Part shown: in pieces, positions 43,855 through 54,648 of the stretch
Layout: each line of letters opens with the position of its first letter
Position numbering within the stretch: position 1 is the first letter of the stretch
Origin: Enterococcus wangshanyuanii
Lineage (GTDB): Bacteria; Bacillota; Bacilli; Lactobacillales; Enterococcaceae
Direction of reading: 5' to 3'
NCBI RefSeq assembly: GCF_002197645.1
Contig: NZ_CP021874.1
Span: forward strand, 1-64,000
Length of the DNA: 64,000 bases
Made by a program: the position numbers and the translations under genes
The notes under the pieces: generated by a model
What the model saw: only the letters and a program-made list of their open reading frames with translations
Told to the model about the DNA's origin: nothing
Databases searched by the model: none

Positions 43855-46671
43855 ATGGCAAATGATAAAATCGTCATTCATGGCGCACGTGCACATAATT
43901 TAAAAGATATAGATGTTACAATTCCGCGGGACAAAATGGTTGTAGTAACAGGTTTATCGGGTTCTGGAAAAAGTTCATTAGCCTTCGATACACTGTACGC
44001 TGAAGGTCAACGACGTTATGTGGAAAGTCTTTCTGCATATGCCAGACAATTTTTAGGACAAATGGATAAACCAGATGTCGATAGTATTGATGGATTAAGC
44101 CCAGCAATTTCCATCGATCAAAAAACTACTAGTAAAAATCCGCGCTCAACCGTTGGTACAGTGACGGAGATCAATGATTATTTAAGATTATTGTTTGCCC
44201 GTGTGGGGCATCCGATATGTCCGAATGACAACATCGAGATCACCAGTCAATCGGTTGAACAAATGGTAGATAAGGTTCTGGAATTACCAGAAAAAACAAA
44301 GATCCAAATCCTAGCACCTGTGATCGTGAAGAAAAAAGGACAACATAAGAAAATTTTCGAAATGATTCAGCGTGAAGGGTATGTTCGGATGCGAGTAGAT
44401 GGAGAAACGTATGATGTCAGTGAAGCTCCTGAACTTGAAAAAAATAAGAAACATGATATTTCTATAGTGATCGACCGAATCGTGGTGAAAGACGGTATTC
44501 GTTCACGTCTATTTGATTCATTTGAAGCAGCATTGCGATTAGCGGACGGGTATGCCTTGGTCGATGTGATCGATGGCGAAGAGATGCTGTTCAGCGAGCA
44601 CTATGCGTGTCCTTATTGTGGGTTTACCGTTGGTGAGTTAGAGCCTAGACTGTTTTCTTTCAATGCACCATTTGGAGCTTGTCCTGATTGTGATGGGTTG
44701 GGAAATAAATTGGAAGTAGATAAGGACTTAGTGATTCCTGATGGGACTAAAACTTTACGTGAAGGAGCTATTGTTCCTTGGAATCCAATCAGCTCACAAT
44801 ATTATCCACAAATGCTGGAGCAGGCGGCTGAAAGTTTTAATATCGACATGGATACACCATTTAGTGAATTACCAGAAGAACATCAGGATATCATTTTGAA
44901 TGGGTCCAATGGGGAAGTTTTCCATTTCCATTATGAAAATGATTTTGGCGGCGTTCGTGATGTTGAAGTGCCTTTTGAAGGCGTGTTGACGAATATCAAG
45001 CGCCGTTATCATGAAACGAATAGTGATTTCACGCGCGATCAAATGCGCTTATATATGACTGAATTGACTTGTACGACGTGTAAAGGCTATCGTTTAAATC
45101 CACAAGCTCTTTCTGTAAAAATCGATAATACAAATATTGGGCAAATCAGTGAGTTGGCAATCAAAAAAGCGGTAAACTTTTTTGAAACAGTCACGTTATC
45201 TGAACAAGAGCAAATGATTGCTAAGCCGATCTTAAAAGAAGTGGAAGATCGCTTGAATTTCTTGCAAAATGTTGGTTTAGATTATTTGACTCTTAGTAGA
45301 GCGGCAGGGACACTTTCCGGCGGAGAAGCGCAGCGGATCCGTTTAGCGACACAAATCGGTTCCAATTTATCCGGTGTTTTATATATCTTAGATGAACCAT
45401 CCATTGGTCTCCATCAGCGTGATAACGACCGCTTGATCGAGTCACTCAAAAAGATGCGTGATTTAGGAAATACGTTGATCGTTGTAGAACATGATGAAGA
45501 TACGATGCGGGCCTCTGATTACTTGATCGACGTAGGACCTGGCGCAGGGCACCTTGGCGGAGAAATCGTTGCAGCTGGAACGCCTGATGAAGTAGCAGAA
45601 AATCCTAAATCCCTGACAGGTCAGTATTTATCCGGAAAAAAAGTTATTCCGGTACCAAAAGAGCGTCGCAAAGGGAATGGTAAAAAAATCAAGATCACTG
45701 GTGCAGCTGAGAATAATCTGAAGAATGTAACCGTTGAATTTCCTTTGGGTGAATTTGTTGCAGTAACAGGTGTTTCTGGCTCAGGAAAGAGTACGTTAGT
45801 TAATCAGATTTTAAAAAAGGCGTTGGCTCAAAAGCTCAATCGTAATTCTAATAAACCAGGAAAACATAAGAGTATTACAGGCTATAAAGAGATCGAAAAA
45901 ATCATTGATATCGATCAAAGTCCAATTGGACGAACACCAAGAAGTAATCCTGCAACCTATACAAGTGTTTTCGATGACATCCGTGATTTGTTTGCAAAAA
46001 CGAATGAAGCAAAAGTACGCGGCTACAAAAAAGGTCGTTTCAGCTTTAATGTGAAAGGCGGTCGCTGTGAAGCTTGTCGTGGAGACGGGATCATTAAAAT
46101 CGAAATGCACTTTTTACCAGATGTGTATGTTCCTTGTGAAGTTTGTCATGGCAAACGTTATAACTCTGAAACGTTAGAAGTCCACTATAAAGGTAAGACG
46201 ATTGCTGACATTTTGGATCTAACAGTTGAAGATGCTGTGGAATTTTTCCAACATATTCCTAAGATTCATCGTAAATTGAAAACAATCGTTGATGTAGGAT
46301 TAGGTTATGTGACGTTAGGACAGCCTGCAACGACATTATCAGGTGGGGAAGCGCAACGGATGAAACTGGCTAGTGAGCTGCACAAAAATTCCAACGGTAA
46401 AAACTTCTATATCTTAGATGAACCGACCACTGGTTTGCATACGGATGATATCGCTCGTTTGCTACTTGTGTTGGAACGATTGGTTGAAGCGGGAAATACG
46501 GTCTTAGTGATCGAGCATAATCTAGATGTGATCAAATCAGCTGATCATGTGATCGATCTTGGTCCGGAAGGCGGAGATGGTGGAGGAACGATCGTTGCCA
46601 CTGGTACGCCGGAAGATATTGCCAAAGTCAAAGCTAGTTATACTGGTAAATATTTGAAGCGGGTTTTATGA
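43855..46671 (+). CDS. uvrA: Excinuclease ABC subunit A
   Basis: 938 aa, full housekeeping length. First ATPase: Walker [10 protein letters not shown], zinc module CPYCGFTVG...CPDCDGLG, signature [26 protein letters not shown]. Second ATPase: GVSGSGKST, zinc module CEACRGDG...[32 protein letters not shown]. The UvrB-binding insertion, missing in the short paralogue at 4835, is present. Damage recognition in nucleotide excision repair. Downstream of uvrB; the LexA box at 41481 may control both. Confidence 0.97.
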   Translation: MANDKIVIHGARAHNLKDIDVTIPRDKMVVVTGLSGSGKSSLAFDTLYAEGQRRYVESLSAYARQFLGQMDKPDVDSIDGLSPAISIDQKTTSKNPRSTVGTVTEINDYLRLLFARVGHPICPNDNIEITSQSVEQMVDKVLELPEKTKIQILAPVIVKKKGQHKKIFEMIQREGYVRMRVDGETYDVSEAPELEKNKKHDISIVIDRIVVKDGIRSRLFDSFEAALRLADGYALVDVIDGEEMLFSEHYACPYCGFTVGELEPRLFSFNAPFGACPDCDGLGNKLEVDKDLVIPDGTKTLREGAIVPWNPISSQYYPQMLEQAAESFNIDMDTPFSELPEEHQDIILNGSNGEVFHFHYENDFGGVRDVEVPFEGVLTNIKRRYHETNSDFTRDQMRLYMTELTCTTCKGYRLNPQALSVKIDNTNIGQISELAIKKAVNFFETVTLSEQEQMIAKPILKEVEDRLNFLQNVGLDYLTLSRAAGTLSGGEAQRIRLATQIGSNLSGVLYILDEPSIGLHQRDNDRLIESLKKMRDLGNTLIVVEHDEDTMRASDYLIDVGPGAGHLGGEIVAAGTPDEVAENPKSLTGQYLSGKKVIPVPKERRKGNGKKIKITGAAENNLKNVTVEFPLGEFVAVTGVSGSGKSTLVNQILKKALAQKLNRNSNKPGKHKSITGYKEIEKIIDIDQSPIGRTPRSNPATYTSVFDDIRDLFAKTNEAKVRGYKKGRFSFNVKGGRCEACRGDGIIKIEMHFLPDVYVPCEVCHGKRYNSETLEVHYKGKTIADILDLTVEDAVEFFQHIPKIHRKLKTIVDVGLGYVTLGQPATTLSGGEAQRMKLASELHKNSNGKNFYILDEPTTGLHTDDIARLLLVLERLVEAGNTVLVIEHNLDVIKSADHVIDLGPEGGDGGGTIVATGTPEDIAKVKASYTGKYLKRVL

Positions 46672-47101
46672 TATTGGTCTACTCCATTTAGGAAGTTATT
46701 TCACAAATCTTAAAGAAAGTTTGAAGATTAAAGAAAATTTATTGAGTAGTCTTGATTTCTTCATTTCCATACAGTAGAATCACTCACAGGTAGATATATT
46801 GTTCAACCTAATTGGTATATATCTTTCCTTCTATAAATAACCCGTTCGAAAAAGAAAAAAAACAGTTTTTCATTCAGTTGAAAACTGTTTTTTTCTATCT
46901 TATTTTTATTTAAAATTTTAAAAATGTAAATCAAAAATAAATGAGAATGAAAGGGAAAAAATGGAGAAACTCTTGTTTTTTAATAACTTTAATTTAAAAA
47001 TAGTCAAAAAAAGGTAAATTATATACGTATGTTGGACGGTACATTTTAATAAAATCATGATATTCTATACATACGAAAAAAGTATGGAAGGATGATTTTT
47101 C
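46672..47101. other. Intergenic region with one terminator
   Basis: Gene-free. It holds a bidirectional terminator at 46856-46894 and, near 47026-47070, a repeated ATACGTATG / CATACGAA region just before the small gene at 47102. No other signal was seen. Confidence 0.5.
46856..46894. terminator. Terminator after uvrA
   Basis: AAACAGTTTTTCA (46859-46871) pairs with TGAAAACTGTTT (46879-46890), flanked by A and T runs. It lies about 185 bases after the uvrA stop. Confidence 0.82.
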
Positions 47102-47308
47102 TTGGAAAAAAGAGAAATTAAGATTGGCGCTCATTATGTTTGTCATGGCTCAAACTTTTCTTGGTTCTTTATTGGAGAAGCAATTTCTAAAAAAGAAGAA
47201 GACCTGGAAGTTAGAGTTCTTAAATGTCACCCTACCGACCGTTCGAATATCAAGTGTGACGATCCGATTTTAAGCTTGGATTACTTAAATGTCATTGAAG
47301 ACGTTTAA
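47102..47308 (+). CDS. Conserved-looking small hypothetical protein, 68 aa
   Basis: TTG start after GGAAGGATG (spacing about 10). Sequence KIGAHYVCHGSNFSWFFIGEAISKKEEDLEVRVLKCHPTDRSNIKCDDPILSLDYLNVIEDV: a compact alpha/beta pattern with three Cys residues, reading as a small cytosolic domain. I do not recognise a family. It is followed by a good terminator, which supports it being a transcribed unit. Confidence 0.55.
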   Translation: MEKREIKIGAHYVCHGSNFSWFFIGEAISKKEEDLEVRVLKCHPTDRSNIKCDDPILSLDYLNVIEDV

Positions 47309-47366
47309 AGCATACGTATTGAAACTAAGCTTGATTTAGAGTAGAAAACCAAATAAATTTAAAGAA

Positions 47367-47403
47367 AACAAGACGATACCAGCTGGGATCATCTTGTTTT
47401 TTT
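47367..47403 (+). terminator. Terminator of the 68-aa gene
   Basis: AAACAAGACGAT (47366-47377) pairs with ATCATCTTGTTT (one mismatch) around CCAGCTGG, followed by a T run. Confidence 0.85.
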
Positions 47404-47435
47404 CTATTGATGAGAGTAAGGGAACTTATTGAAAG

Positions 47436-47476
47436 ACGAGGTTGAGATAGAAGGGATTCTTTCTGTTTCAACCGTC
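47436..47476 (+). other. Hairpin in the 47.3-47.65 kb intergenic region
   Basis: GGTTGA (47440-47445) pairs with TCAACC (47468-47473), extended outward (GAC/GTC) and inward (ATAGAA/TTTCTG). The sequence GTTGAGATAG is also found at 872-880. It may be a dispersed terminator-like repeat. The remaining intergenic sequence to 47654 shows a weak promoter only. Confidence 0.45.
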
Positions 47477-47654
47477 TATTCATTTTTAAAGAGACTAAGT
47501 TGCACCTCATAGAGCTATATTCCAGTTCTATTAAAAAAAAAGTCAATTACTGATTGACGAACAGTACTATACAATGTATACTACTGTTGTAAGTTAGTTA
47601 TTGGCCGATGACGATTACAAAAAAAGGAAATGGAAATATGAGAGGAAGAAAAGA

Positions 47655-48464
47655 ATGAAAATGACAAATATAACGAAATCTTTATTAGTAGCAGGAGTGG
47701 CTTTATCGATCAGTGCAGCACCATTTATTAGTGGTGTATCAGCAGAGGCCTCAACGGTGATTTCTGAAACAGCATATGAAAAAATCATCAGCTTCACGAA
47801 AGCAGATCTAGATAAGGCTGTTGGCACATCATTAACAGCGTCAACAATCAACAAAGTATACACTTCTTTATCACAAGCAAAAGTTTGGGAAAAATTGGGC
47901 TACAGCAAAGCAGATGCTAAAAAAGTTGCTGCTCGTTTTTCTGAAAGCAAATACCAAGCAACGGGTATTTTAACTGAAATCGCAATGAATGAACATGTTT
48001 CTTTAAAAGTTGTTACAATCAATAAACCATATTATAGCAGCGTAAATATTGGAACTATGGGAGAAAGTACAGCTCCAGGAACAGATGAATCTTCAACAGA
48101 AGAGTCCACAACAGAAGAAACAACGCCAAGTGAAGATAACAATGCAGCTGCAAAACAATCAATGAAAGAAATCGATGTTGATATCGAATATAAAAATAAA
48201 GATATTGAATTAGAATATGACGTAAAATCAGATGGAACTGTGAAAGCTAAATTTGAAAATGAGTTTACTGGTGAAAAAATGTCAGGCGTCAGAGCGCAAC
48301 AAAAAATCGAAGCAATTTTTGCAGGTCTTGATGTTCGAAACAGCAGCCAAACTCAAATAAAAAATCATGTAATCACTAAGTTGAATGCAAACCAAAACTT
48401 CAAGAAATTTGATTTTAAAGTTAAATTTGTAGATAAAACAAAAGTTGATTTCAAAATCAAATAA
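47655..48464 (+). CDS. Secreted YusW-like protein
   Basis: 269 aa from the ATG at 47655 after AGAGGAAG; the longer frame to 47601 begins with TTG without a ribosome site. Signal peptide (ends GVSAEAST), an Ala/Lys-rich helical region (residues 40-130, LDKAVGTSLTASTINKVYTSLSQAKVWEKLGYS), an acidic Ser/Thr linker (TDESSTEESTTEETTPSED) and a C-terminal YusW-like beta domain (IDVDIEYKNKDIELEYDVKSDGTVKAKFENEFTGEKMSG ... VKFVDKTKVDFKIK). No anchor, so it is released or loosely attached. Function unknown. Confidence 0.72.
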   Translation: MKMTNITKSLLVAGVALSISAAPFISGVSAEASTVISETAYEKIISFTKADLDKAVGTSLTASTINKVYTSLSQAKVWEKLGYSKADAKKVAARFSESKYQATGILTEIAMNEHVSLKVVTINKPYYSSVNIGTMGESTAPGTDESSTEESTTEETTPSEDNNAAAKQSMKEIDVDIEYKNKDIELEYDVKSDGTVKAKFENEFTGEKMSGVRAQQKIEAIFAGLDVRNSSQTQIKNHVITKLNANQNFKKFDFKVKFVDKTKVDFKIK

Positions 48465-48483
48465 GCAATTTTAATGAAGCGTG

Positions 48484-48526
48484 GACAGACAAAAACTAAG
48501 TTTAGTTTCTGACTGTCTGCTTTTTT
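48484..48526 (+). terminator. Terminator of the YusW-like gene
   Basis: GACAGAC ... GTCTGTC-type outer stem (GGACAGAC with GACTGTCTGC) and AAACTAA/TTTAGTTT inner stem, followed by TTTTTTATT. Confidence 0.75.
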
Positions 48527-48685
48527 ATTGGGTGAAACAGATGGTAATTGCTTTCGTTGCTTTTTTAGATAGATTTTTCGTATTTTATCTTAGACTCGTA
48601 CAAGCCCTTTGCTTTATAAGCAAAATAAGTTAAACTAAACTGTGGGTTAAAAAGTGAAATTACATTTGGAAGGCGGCAACTCGAC

Positions 48686-49018
48686 TTGGGAAAGACAAAT
48701 CAGTTCAAAAAAGGTGTACTAGAATTGTGTGTGCTTTATTTATTGCAGAATAGGGATCGCTATGGTTATGAGTTGACACAAAAAGTTGATAAGTATATTT
48801 CACTAACAGAAGGAGCGCTATATCCAATTTTAAGACGTTTAGTTAAAGAAGGATATTGTGAGACGTATTTAAAAGAGTCTTCAAATGGTCCAGCAAGAAA
48901 ATATTATAAGATTACAAGTGAAGGCAGAGAATATTTGACGGATCTAGAATCAGAGTGGACGATTTTTGTGAAAAACGTATCATTGATAAAAATGGAGGAA
49001 GATAATGAAAAGAATTAA
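48686..49018 (+). CDS. PadR-family transcriptional regulator
   Basis: 110 aa; TTG start after AAGGCGG. The winged helix LELCVLYLLQNRDRYGYELTQKVDKYISLTEGALYPILRRLVKEGYCETYLKESSNGPARKYYKITSEGREYL is the classic PadR pattern; the short C-terminal helix mediates dimers. It overlaps the membrane-protein gene by 14 bases and probably controls it. PadR-DUF1700/HAAS pairs are common in Firmicutes. Confidence 0.93.
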   Translation: MGKTNQFKKGVLELCVLYLLQNRDRYGYELTQKVDKYISLTEGALYPILRRLVKEGYCETYLKESSNGPARKYYKITSEGREYLTDLESEWTIFVKNVSLIKMEEDNEKN

Positions 49019-50558
49019 TGGTTTCTTTGAAGAAATGAAGACTTATTTCTTAGAGAAAGACTTGGATTCTTTTAACGAAATCAAAGAGGATTTATTGGAA
49101 CAAATTGAGATACAGTTAGAAGAAGGTAAAACAGAAGAAGAAATAATAGCGGGTTTGGGTAAACCTGAAATGATTGCCGATTCTTTTTATGAAGACCAGC
49201 GTCTAGATAAAGCTTTGAAGGCAGAGAAAGATATCGTTGCAGTCGAGGACGTAAAAAAAGTTTATAAAAAGGAACAGCAATTAAAACGAAAAAAAGTGTT
49301 AAAGAAGATTCAACTTGCTATTTTTATAGCTATTGGGTTATTGTGTTTAGCACTCAGCATTTATTTAATTGGGTTTGTTTTTGTATATAGCATTTTTGAA
49401 AAATATTTTGCTTTTGGACCAGCTACATTGGCTGTATTTTTTTTATGTAGTTTAATTTATTTTATCTGGAAAATTAGAGGAAAACAGTTCGTACATAATA
49501 AGTGGTTGGGTATGATCAGTATGATCAGCTTAGTAAGTAGTATTGGTATTTTTTTTAGTGGCCAATGGTTTTATGAAGGTAGCTATTATGATAAGACCAT
49601 TGAACTAACTGATTTCACTTCAAAAGAAGCCTTGTTTCTTTCGCAATATCCAGTGGACATCACAGTGATCCCAATTGCTGAAGGAGAGGCACCGAAGGTT
49701 GAAATAGAAGGATACATGAAAAAGTCAGATCAATTACAACTAGTCAAAGAAGAGAAAAAGACAACTAGGATTCAAATTGGTTCTGGAGACCACTTTGATG
49801 TGCTAAAAAAAATGAAAAAAAGTGATGTAGTCTTTTATTTGCCACGACAAAAAACACTTGGAGATGTTTCTTTTAAAATCAAACATGGGACTGTGATGTT
49901 AAGTCATTTGCATGCGAATAAACTAGGAATCAAAATTGAGTCGGGCGAACTTCGCTTGAATGATATCTATTCAACGACTATCGATATAACAAGTAAAAAT
50001 GCAGATACAACAATCAATAATTTTTATTCAGACATCAAAATTTATAATGATCATGGGAAGTCGATTGTAAAAGAAGGTCAAGGAATAGTAGAGATATCTT
50101 CTAAAACTGGTCTCATCAATTTGAGTGATTTAACCAGTAGGTCAACAGTGATCAATAATCGCAAAGGCAAAAATGTCGTCAATTCAAGTGTGATCAAAAC
50201 CTTGACTGCTTTAAATATTGAGGGAACTACGATCATCGAAAATCAAACTGGCAGGACAAAAATCAAAAATACAGATGGTAAAATTGTATTGACGGATCTT
50301 CAAGGAGAGTTGGACCTGAAAAATCAGCACGGACAAGTTATTGTTTATGAAAAAGATCCACTTGATGCTGTCGTTACAAGTAATACCGGCATTGTAAAAT
50401 GGGTACAAAATTATAAATCTGCTGTAGAGTTCAATCTATCGAGTAAATCTGGAAAGATCATTAATGAGTTTGAGAATAACAAAGAATCATCTAATAAAAT
50501 TACTATTACAACACAAACAGGTGATATTCGGATCATCGAAAAAGATGAATCTAACTAA
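49005..50558 (+). CDS. HAAS (DUF1700) membrane protein with DUF4097-like beta domain
   Basis: 517 aa; GGAGGAAGATA gives the ribosome site inside the padR gene. The N-terminal HAAS helix bundle (1-75; LEQIEIQLEEGKTEEEIIAGLGKPEMIADSFY) is followed by three hydrophobic spans (about 100-190). The large extracellular DUF4097-type domain (205-517) has repeating beta strands such as SFKIKHGTVMLSHL, IKIESGELRLND and DLKNQHGQVIVYE, forming a beta-solenoid. HAAS proteins often act in envelope-stress or regulated surface systems; the specific role here is unknown. Confidence 0.82.
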   Translation: MKRINGFFEEMKTYFLEKDLDSFNEIKEDLLEQIEIQLEEGKTEEEIIAGLGKPEMIADSFYEDQRLDKALKAEKDIVAVEDVKKVYKKEQQLKRKKVLKKIQLAIFIAIGLLCLALSIYLIGFVFVYSIFEKYFAFGPATLAVFFLCSLIYFIWKIRGKQFVHNKWLGMISMISLVSSIGIFFSGQWFYEGSYYDKTIELTDFTSKEALFLSQYPVDITVIPIAEGEAPKVEIEGYMKKSDQLQLVKEEKKTTRIQIGSGDHFDVLKKMKKSDVVFYLPRQKTLGDVSFKIKHGTVMLSHLHANKLGIKIESGELRLNDIYSTTIDITSKNADTTINNFYSDIKIYNDHGKSIVKEGQGIVEISSKTGLINLSDLTSRSTVINNRKGKNVVNSSVIKTLTALNIEGTTIIENQTGRTKIKNTDGKIVLTDLQGELDLKNQHGQVIVYEKDPLDAVVTSNTGIVKWVQNYKSAVEFNLSSKSGKIINEFENNKESSNKITITTQTGDIRIIEKDESN

Positions 50559-50581
50559 GAATAATAAATACAATCAGGCGG

Positions 50582-50626
50582 GCCCGAAACAAAACGAATA
50601 ATCAGTTTTGTTTCGGGCTTGATTTT
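50582..50626 (+). terminator. Terminator with repeated GCCCGAAACAAAAC stem
   Basis: GCCCGAAACAAAAC (50582-50595) pairs perfectly with GTTTTGTTTCGGGC (50605-50618), followed by TTGATTTT. The stem is the same as at 9583-9619. Confidence 0.85.
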
Positions 50627-50887
50627 CGAATAAATGGCGAGAAAAAACCTGTGCCTTCAGAAATAAGTTGAGGTTGTATAGTACCTATTTGGTCATGAAA
50701 ATTTGAAGAGCACCGTGTAGGAGGCATTCAACATCAGAAATGTAACTTTCGTGTTTCTTGTCATTCTCATTTTTCTTGGAGCTAATGGTTTTTGCTAAGC
50801 TGTTTGTTTTTTTTGAGATCAAATGTTTAACATTTTCTCAAAGACAGATAGCGGCATGTTGAAAAGCTTTCATTGATACGCCCGGAA
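50627..50887. other. Gene-free region before rapZ
   Basis: No frame with a ribosome site on either strand. A Cys/Trp-poor, T-rich stretch; nothing further seen apart from the promoter at its end. Confidence 0.4.
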
Positions 50888-50896
50888 TGTTATAAT
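50888..50896 (+). promoter_or_regulatory. Extended -10 promoter of rapZ-yvcK-whiA
   Basis: TG at 50888-50889, one base, then TATAAT (50891-50896). No good -35 element is present, as expected for an extended -10 promoter. Confidence 0.6.
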
Positions 50897-50927
50897 TAGT
50901 CAAATGCTTTTAAAGGGGCGCTGTAAA

Positions 50928-51812
50928 ATGGCTGATAATTTACAATTAGTAATAATCACTGGGATGAGCGGAGCAGGTAAAACTGTCGCTATTCAAAGCT
51001 TTGAAGATATGGGGTATTTTTGTATTGATAATATGCCGCCAAGTCTGATTCCAAAATTTTGGGAATTGATCAAGGAATCAGGAAAAGTAACGAAAATCGC
51101 TTTAGTGATCGATCTACGTTCGCGTAATTTCTTTAGAGAAATTCAGGATATGCTGGTCGAACTTGAAAATACGAATTTGATCGATACGACGATCATGTTT
51201 TTAGATGCAACAGATGAAGAATTAGTTTCGCGCTATAAAGAAACTAGACGTGCTCATCCGTTAGCGATGGATGGCTTGGTCACTGAAGGGATCAGAAAAG
51301 AACGTGCGATCCTGGAAGAAATCAGAGGAGATGCTCAGGTTGTCATTGATACAACAGATCTTTCGCCAAGACAATTAAGAGAGCGAATCAATGAAGAATT
51401 TAAGACACGAGATACACATGGTTTTCGTGTGGAGATGGTATCGTTTGGGTTTAAATATGGTCTGCCGATCGATGCTGATATTGTAATGGATGTTCGCTTT
51501 TTGCCAAATCCTCACTATATACCAGAGTTGAGACCACTGACTGGGCAAGATAAATCTGTTTACGACTATGTCATGAGTTTTCCAGAGACAGAGGAATTTT
51601 ATACTCGCTTCATCGATCTATTGAAACACGTGATGCCTGGCTATGAAAAAGAAGGTAAATCAAGTATCACTATCGCAATCGGCTGTACTGGCGGACAACA
51701 TCGTTCAGTTGCTTTGACTGAAAGAGTTGGTGATGAGCTTGGTAAGGAGTATCATGTGAACATCACGCATCGTGATAAAGGAAAACGGAAAGAGACGGTG
51801 AATCGCTCATGA
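50928..51812 (+). CDS. rapZ: RNase adapter / nucleotide-binding protein RapZ (YvcJ)
   Basis: 294 aa from the ATG at 50928, after AAAGGGGCG. Walker A GMSGAGKT, Walker B-like ALVIDLRSR, and the conserved C-terminal domain ([36 protein letters not shown] ... [19 protein letters not shown]). YvcJ/RapZ proteins bind nucleotides and RNA. First gene of the classical operon with yvcK and whiA; it overlaps yvcK by 4 bases. Confidence 0.95.
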   Translation: MADNLQLVIITGMSGAGKTVAIQSFEDMGYFCIDNMPPSLIPKFWELIKESGKVTKIALVIDLRSRNFFREIQDMLVELENTNLIDTTIMFLDATDEELVSRYKETRRAHPLAMDGLVTEGIRKERAILEEIRGDAQVVIDTTDLSPRQLRERINEEFKTRDTHGFRVEMVSFGFKYGLPIDADIVMDVRFLPNPHYIPELRPLTGQDKSVYDYVMSFPETEEFYTRFIDLLKHVMPGYEKEGKSSITIAIGCTGGQHRSVALTERVGDELGKEYHVNITHRDKGKRKETVNRS

Positions 51813-52807
51813 AAATGAAAACGTACCGGATCAGAAAGCCTAAGATCGTTGTTGTCGGTGGTGGTACTGGGCTGCCTGTTATTTTAAAAAGCTTGAGAAA
51901 TCAAAGCGCGGATATCACTGCTGTTGTAACAGTTGCTGATGATGGAGGCAGTAGTGGTGAAATTCGTGAATCAATGAATTTGACTCCACCCGGTGATTTG
52001 CGTAATGTGTTGGTTGCTTTATCAGATATGCCGCAATTGTATGAAGATATCTTTCAGTATCGTTTTGATAAATCAGATAAATATTTTGCAAATCATGCCA
52101 TCGGTAATTTGATTATTGCTGCCGTTTCTGAAATGCGTGGCAGTACGTATGAAGCGATTCAATTGTTGTCAAAAATGATGCATGTGGATGGACATATTTT
52201 TCCTTCGTCAGAAAGACCATTGACCTTACATGCTGTTTTCAAAGATGGAACAGTAGCAGTTGGTGAGTCGAACATTGCCGTCGATCGAAAAACGATCGAT
52301 TATGTTTTTGTGACCAATACAAATGACGATGAACAGCCGAAAGCCGCTCGAAAAGTAGTGAAAGCGATCGAAGAAGCAGACATGATCGTTTTAGGTCCTG
52401 GAAGTCTATTTACGAGTATTTTGCCTAATCTGGTGATCAGTGAAATTGGAGATGCGATTATCAACGCAGAAGGAGAAGTCGTTTACATTTGCAATATCAT
52501 GACACAAAAAGGTGAAACAGAGCACTTTACGGATGCAGACCATATTTGTGTATTACACGATCATCTCAAAAGTAAGTTTATTGACACTGTTTTAGTCAAT
52601 ACAGAAAAAGTACCAGATGGGTATATGGATCCGGAAGTTTACGATGAGTATCTTGTTCAAGTCGAACATGACTTTCAAAAATTAAGATCAGAAGGCTGCC
52701 GAGTGATTTCAACTGACTTTTTGAAGTTAAGGGATGGCGGCGTTTTCCATGATGGAGATAAGGTAGTCGACGAATTGTTCCGTATCGTTTTCGGAGCAAG
52801 GTATTAA
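51809..52807 (+). CDS. yvcK: Gluconeogenesis factor YvcK (CofD-like)
   Basis: 332 aa. Nucleotide-binding start [73 protein letters not shown] and [14 protein letters not shown] pattern. Binds UDP-GlcNAc in Bacilli and links central carbon flow to cell-wall synthesis. Sits between rapZ and whiA. Confidence 0.95.
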   Translation: MKMKTYRIRKPKIVVVGGGTGLPVILKSLRNQSADITAVVTVADDGGSSGEIRESMNLTPPGDLRNVLVALSDMPQLYEDIFQYRFDKSDKYFANHAIGNLIIAAVSEMRGSTYEAIQLLSKMMHVDGHIFPSSERPLTLHAVFKDGTVAVGESNIAVDRKTIDYVFVTNTNDDEQPKAARKVVKAIEEADMIVLGPGSLFTSILPNLVISEIGDAIINAEGEVVYICNIMTQKGETEHFTDADHICVLHDHLKSKFIDTVLVNTEKVPDGYMDPEVYDEYLVQVEHDFQKLRSEGCRVISTDFLKLRDGGVFHDGDKVVDELFRIVFGARY

Positions 52808-52834
52808 AAGGTAAAAAGAGAGGGGGAAAGAAAA

Positions 52835-53770
52835 ATGTCTTTTGCCTCAGATGTAAAAAAGGAACTAACGACTTTAGAGGTTCATCGAGAACATGCTAGA
52901 GCAGAACTTGCCGCATTGATTCGGATGAATGGATCATTAAGCATCGTGAATCAACAATTTGTCTTAAATGTTCAGACAGAAAATGCTGCGATCGCAAGAC
53001 GTATTTATTCTCTTTTAAAGGATCATTATGATGTTCGATCGGAATTGCTTGTTCGGAAAAAAATGAAATTAAAGAAAAATAATGTCTATATTGTTCGTTT
53101 AAAACAGGGAACTAAAGATGTTCTAGCCGACTTAGATATTTTGGATGGAATGATGTTTAATACGCATGTATCAGATGAGATCATGGGAAATGCTCAAAAG
53201 ATGAGATCCTATTTGCGTGGCGCCTTCATGGCTTCAGGCTCAGTCAATAATCCTGAAACGAGTCGTTATCATTTGGAAATATTTTCTATTTATGAAGAAC
53301 ATAATGAAGATATTTGTCAGATGTTGAATTATTATGATTTGAATGCACGAACATTAGAAAGAAGAAACGGTTATATTTCTTATTTAAAAGGGGCAGAGCG
53401 GATCGCTGATTTTTTAACATTGATCGGTGCGACGAATTCGATGTTAAAATTTGAAGACGTCCGAATTGTACGAGATATGCGCAATTCTGTTAATCGTTTG
53501 GTCAATTGCGAAACAGCGAACTTAAATAAAACGATCGACGCCGCATCAAAACAAATTGAGAATATCCAGTATATTGAAAGCGTCGTAGGGTTGACCGCTT
53601 TACCGGAAAAATTGCAGGAGATTGCTGAATTACGTTTAGAATATCCAGAAGTCAGTCTGAAAGAACTCGGTGAAATGATTCCTTCCGGAGCCATTTCAAA
53701 GTCTGGAATCAATCATCGAATCAGAAAAATCAATGAATTTGCTGAAAAGCTTAGAGAAAAAAGTGCATAA
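52835..53770 (+). CDS. whiA: DNA-binding protein WhiA
   Basis: 311 aa; GAGAGGGGGAAAG lies upstream. N-terminal LAGLIDADG-homing-endonuclease-like domain ([14 protein letters not shown] ... [25 protein letters not shown]) and a C-terminal helix-turn-helix ([40 protein letters not shown]). Involved in chromosome segregation and cell division in Firmicutes. Last of the rapZ-yvcK-whiA operon. Confidence 0.95.
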   Translation: MSFASDVKKELTTLEVHREHARAELAALIRMNGSLSIVNQQFVLNVQTENAAIARRIYSLLKDHYDVRSELLVRKKMKLKKNNVYIVRLKQGTKDVLADLDILDGMMFNTHVSDEIMGNAQKMRSYLRGAFMASGSVNNPETSRYHLEIFSIYEEHNEDICQMLNYYDLNARTLERRNGYISYLKGAERIADFLTLIGATNSMLKFEDVRIVRDMRNSVNRLVNCETANLNKTIDAASKQIENIQYIESVVGLTALPEKLQEIAELRLEYPEVSLKELGEMIPSGAISKSGINHRIRKINEFAEKLREKSA

Positions 53771-53815
53771 CTACAAAGTTCCTTGTTCTAAAAAAATAGA
53801 AATCAGGTGAATGTG

Positions 53816-54001
53816 ATGGGTGTTGAGGACAAAGATTTTATTATGCGGCAAATCAAACAATTAGGTGAAGGTTTAGGAGAGTTTTTGGGCAAAGAAGACG
53901 TAGATAAAATCTTGAATTTTAGTGAAGATGCTCAAAAAGAGACCGAAGATTCACTCACTGAGAAGGAAGCGAAGAACAAAAAAGAGACAAAGCCAAAATA
54001 G
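53816..54001 (+). CDS. Small acidic-helical hypothetical protein, 61 aa
   Basis: ATG at 53816 after CAGGTGA; a GTG at 53807 is an alternative. MGVEDKDFIMRQIKQLGEGL followed by GKEDVDKILNF and a charged Lys/Glu tail. The N-terminal DxIMRQIKQLxxGLGxFL pattern recalls DUF6483-type proteins, a weak recollection. The end of the gene forms the left arm of its own terminator. Possibly co-transcribed with whiA. Confidence 0.65.
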   Translation: MGVEDKDFIMRQIKQLGEGLGEFLGKEDVDKILNFSEDAQKETEDSLTEKEAKNKKETKPK

Positions 54002-54017
54002 CTTTGTCTTTTTTTTG
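53985..54017 (+). terminator. Terminator overlapping the end of the 61-aa gene
   Basis: GACAAAGC (53986-53993) pairs with GCTTTGTC (54001-54008), followed by TTTTTTTT. Confidence 0.9.
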
Positions 54018-54539
54018 TTAATTGCCTTCAATATAGCGGATCAGTTCTTCTTTCGTAACAGATTCATCAAAGATATGTTCACCAATAACGATTGTTGGAA
54101 CAAATTTGATATTAGCTGCATTTGCTTCAGCGATCACAGCATCGATCATCTCAGGGTTTTTCTTTTCAGCTAGCTGCAGATTATCTTGTGCAAAGACCGC
54201 AACATCGGCTAAAGAAAGATGACCCCATTGATCTTGAGTGTCATACATTTGTTTTAAGCTAAGTAATCCTTTTTCAGGCATAGTATAGTCAATATGATGA
54301 TGCATCACATTTCCAGGCTGTAAGGTTTCTTTCTCTTTATCGAACAGCTTGATAATACGCTGAACTTTCCCTTCTTTGACGTAACCTTCCAATAGCTCAA
54401 AAGACTCTTCAAACCATTTTTTACAGTAAGGACAACGCACGTTCATAAATTCGACCATTTTTACGGGAGCGGTCTCTTTCCCGATAACTAAACCATTTTC
54501 CGTGGTAACTTTTGTTGCATCAATAATTGAAATATCCAT
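54018..54539 (-). CDS. DsbA-like thioredoxin-fold protein
   Basis: 173 aa from the ATG at 54539 after GAAGGGATG; an ATG at 54557 overlaps that ribosome site. Motif VRCPYCKKWFEESFE (CPYC, DsbA/DsbG-type active site), a helical insertion (YTMPEKGLLSLKQMYDTQDQWGHLSLADVAVFAQDNL) and cis-Pro region IKFVPTIVIGEHIF. No signal peptide, so it acts in the cytosol, probably in thiol-disulfide balance or as a glutathione/FrnE-like protein. Confidence 0.82.
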   Translation of the reverse strand: MDISIIDATKVTTENGLVIGKETAPVKMVEFMNVRCPYCKKWFEESFELLEGYVKEGKVQRIIKLFDKEKETLQPGNVMHHHIDYTMPEKGLLSLKQMYDTQDQWGHLSLADVAVFAQDNLQLAEKKNPEMIDAVIAEANAANIKFVPTIVIGEHIFDESVTKEELIRYIEGN

Positions 54540-54595
54540 TTTTATACATCCCTTCATTTCTTTACTTCTAGTGTAGCGCTTTTCAGTCAGAGTTT

Positions 54596-54635
54596 AAATA
54601 AAAATGCCCAAAATTCTGAAAAGAATTTTGGGCAT
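54596..54635 (-). terminator. clpP terminator
   Basis: TGCCCAAAATTCT (54606-54618) pairs with AGAATTTTGGGCA (54623-54635); followed on the minus strand by TTTTTATTT. Confidence 0.92.
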
Positions 54636-54648
54636 GGGAATCAAATTT

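Noticed and set aside
47601..47654. N-terminal extension of the YusW-like protein
   Set aside because: It begins at a TTG without ribosome site and puts 18 charged residues before an ordinary signal peptide; the ATG at 47655 fits better.
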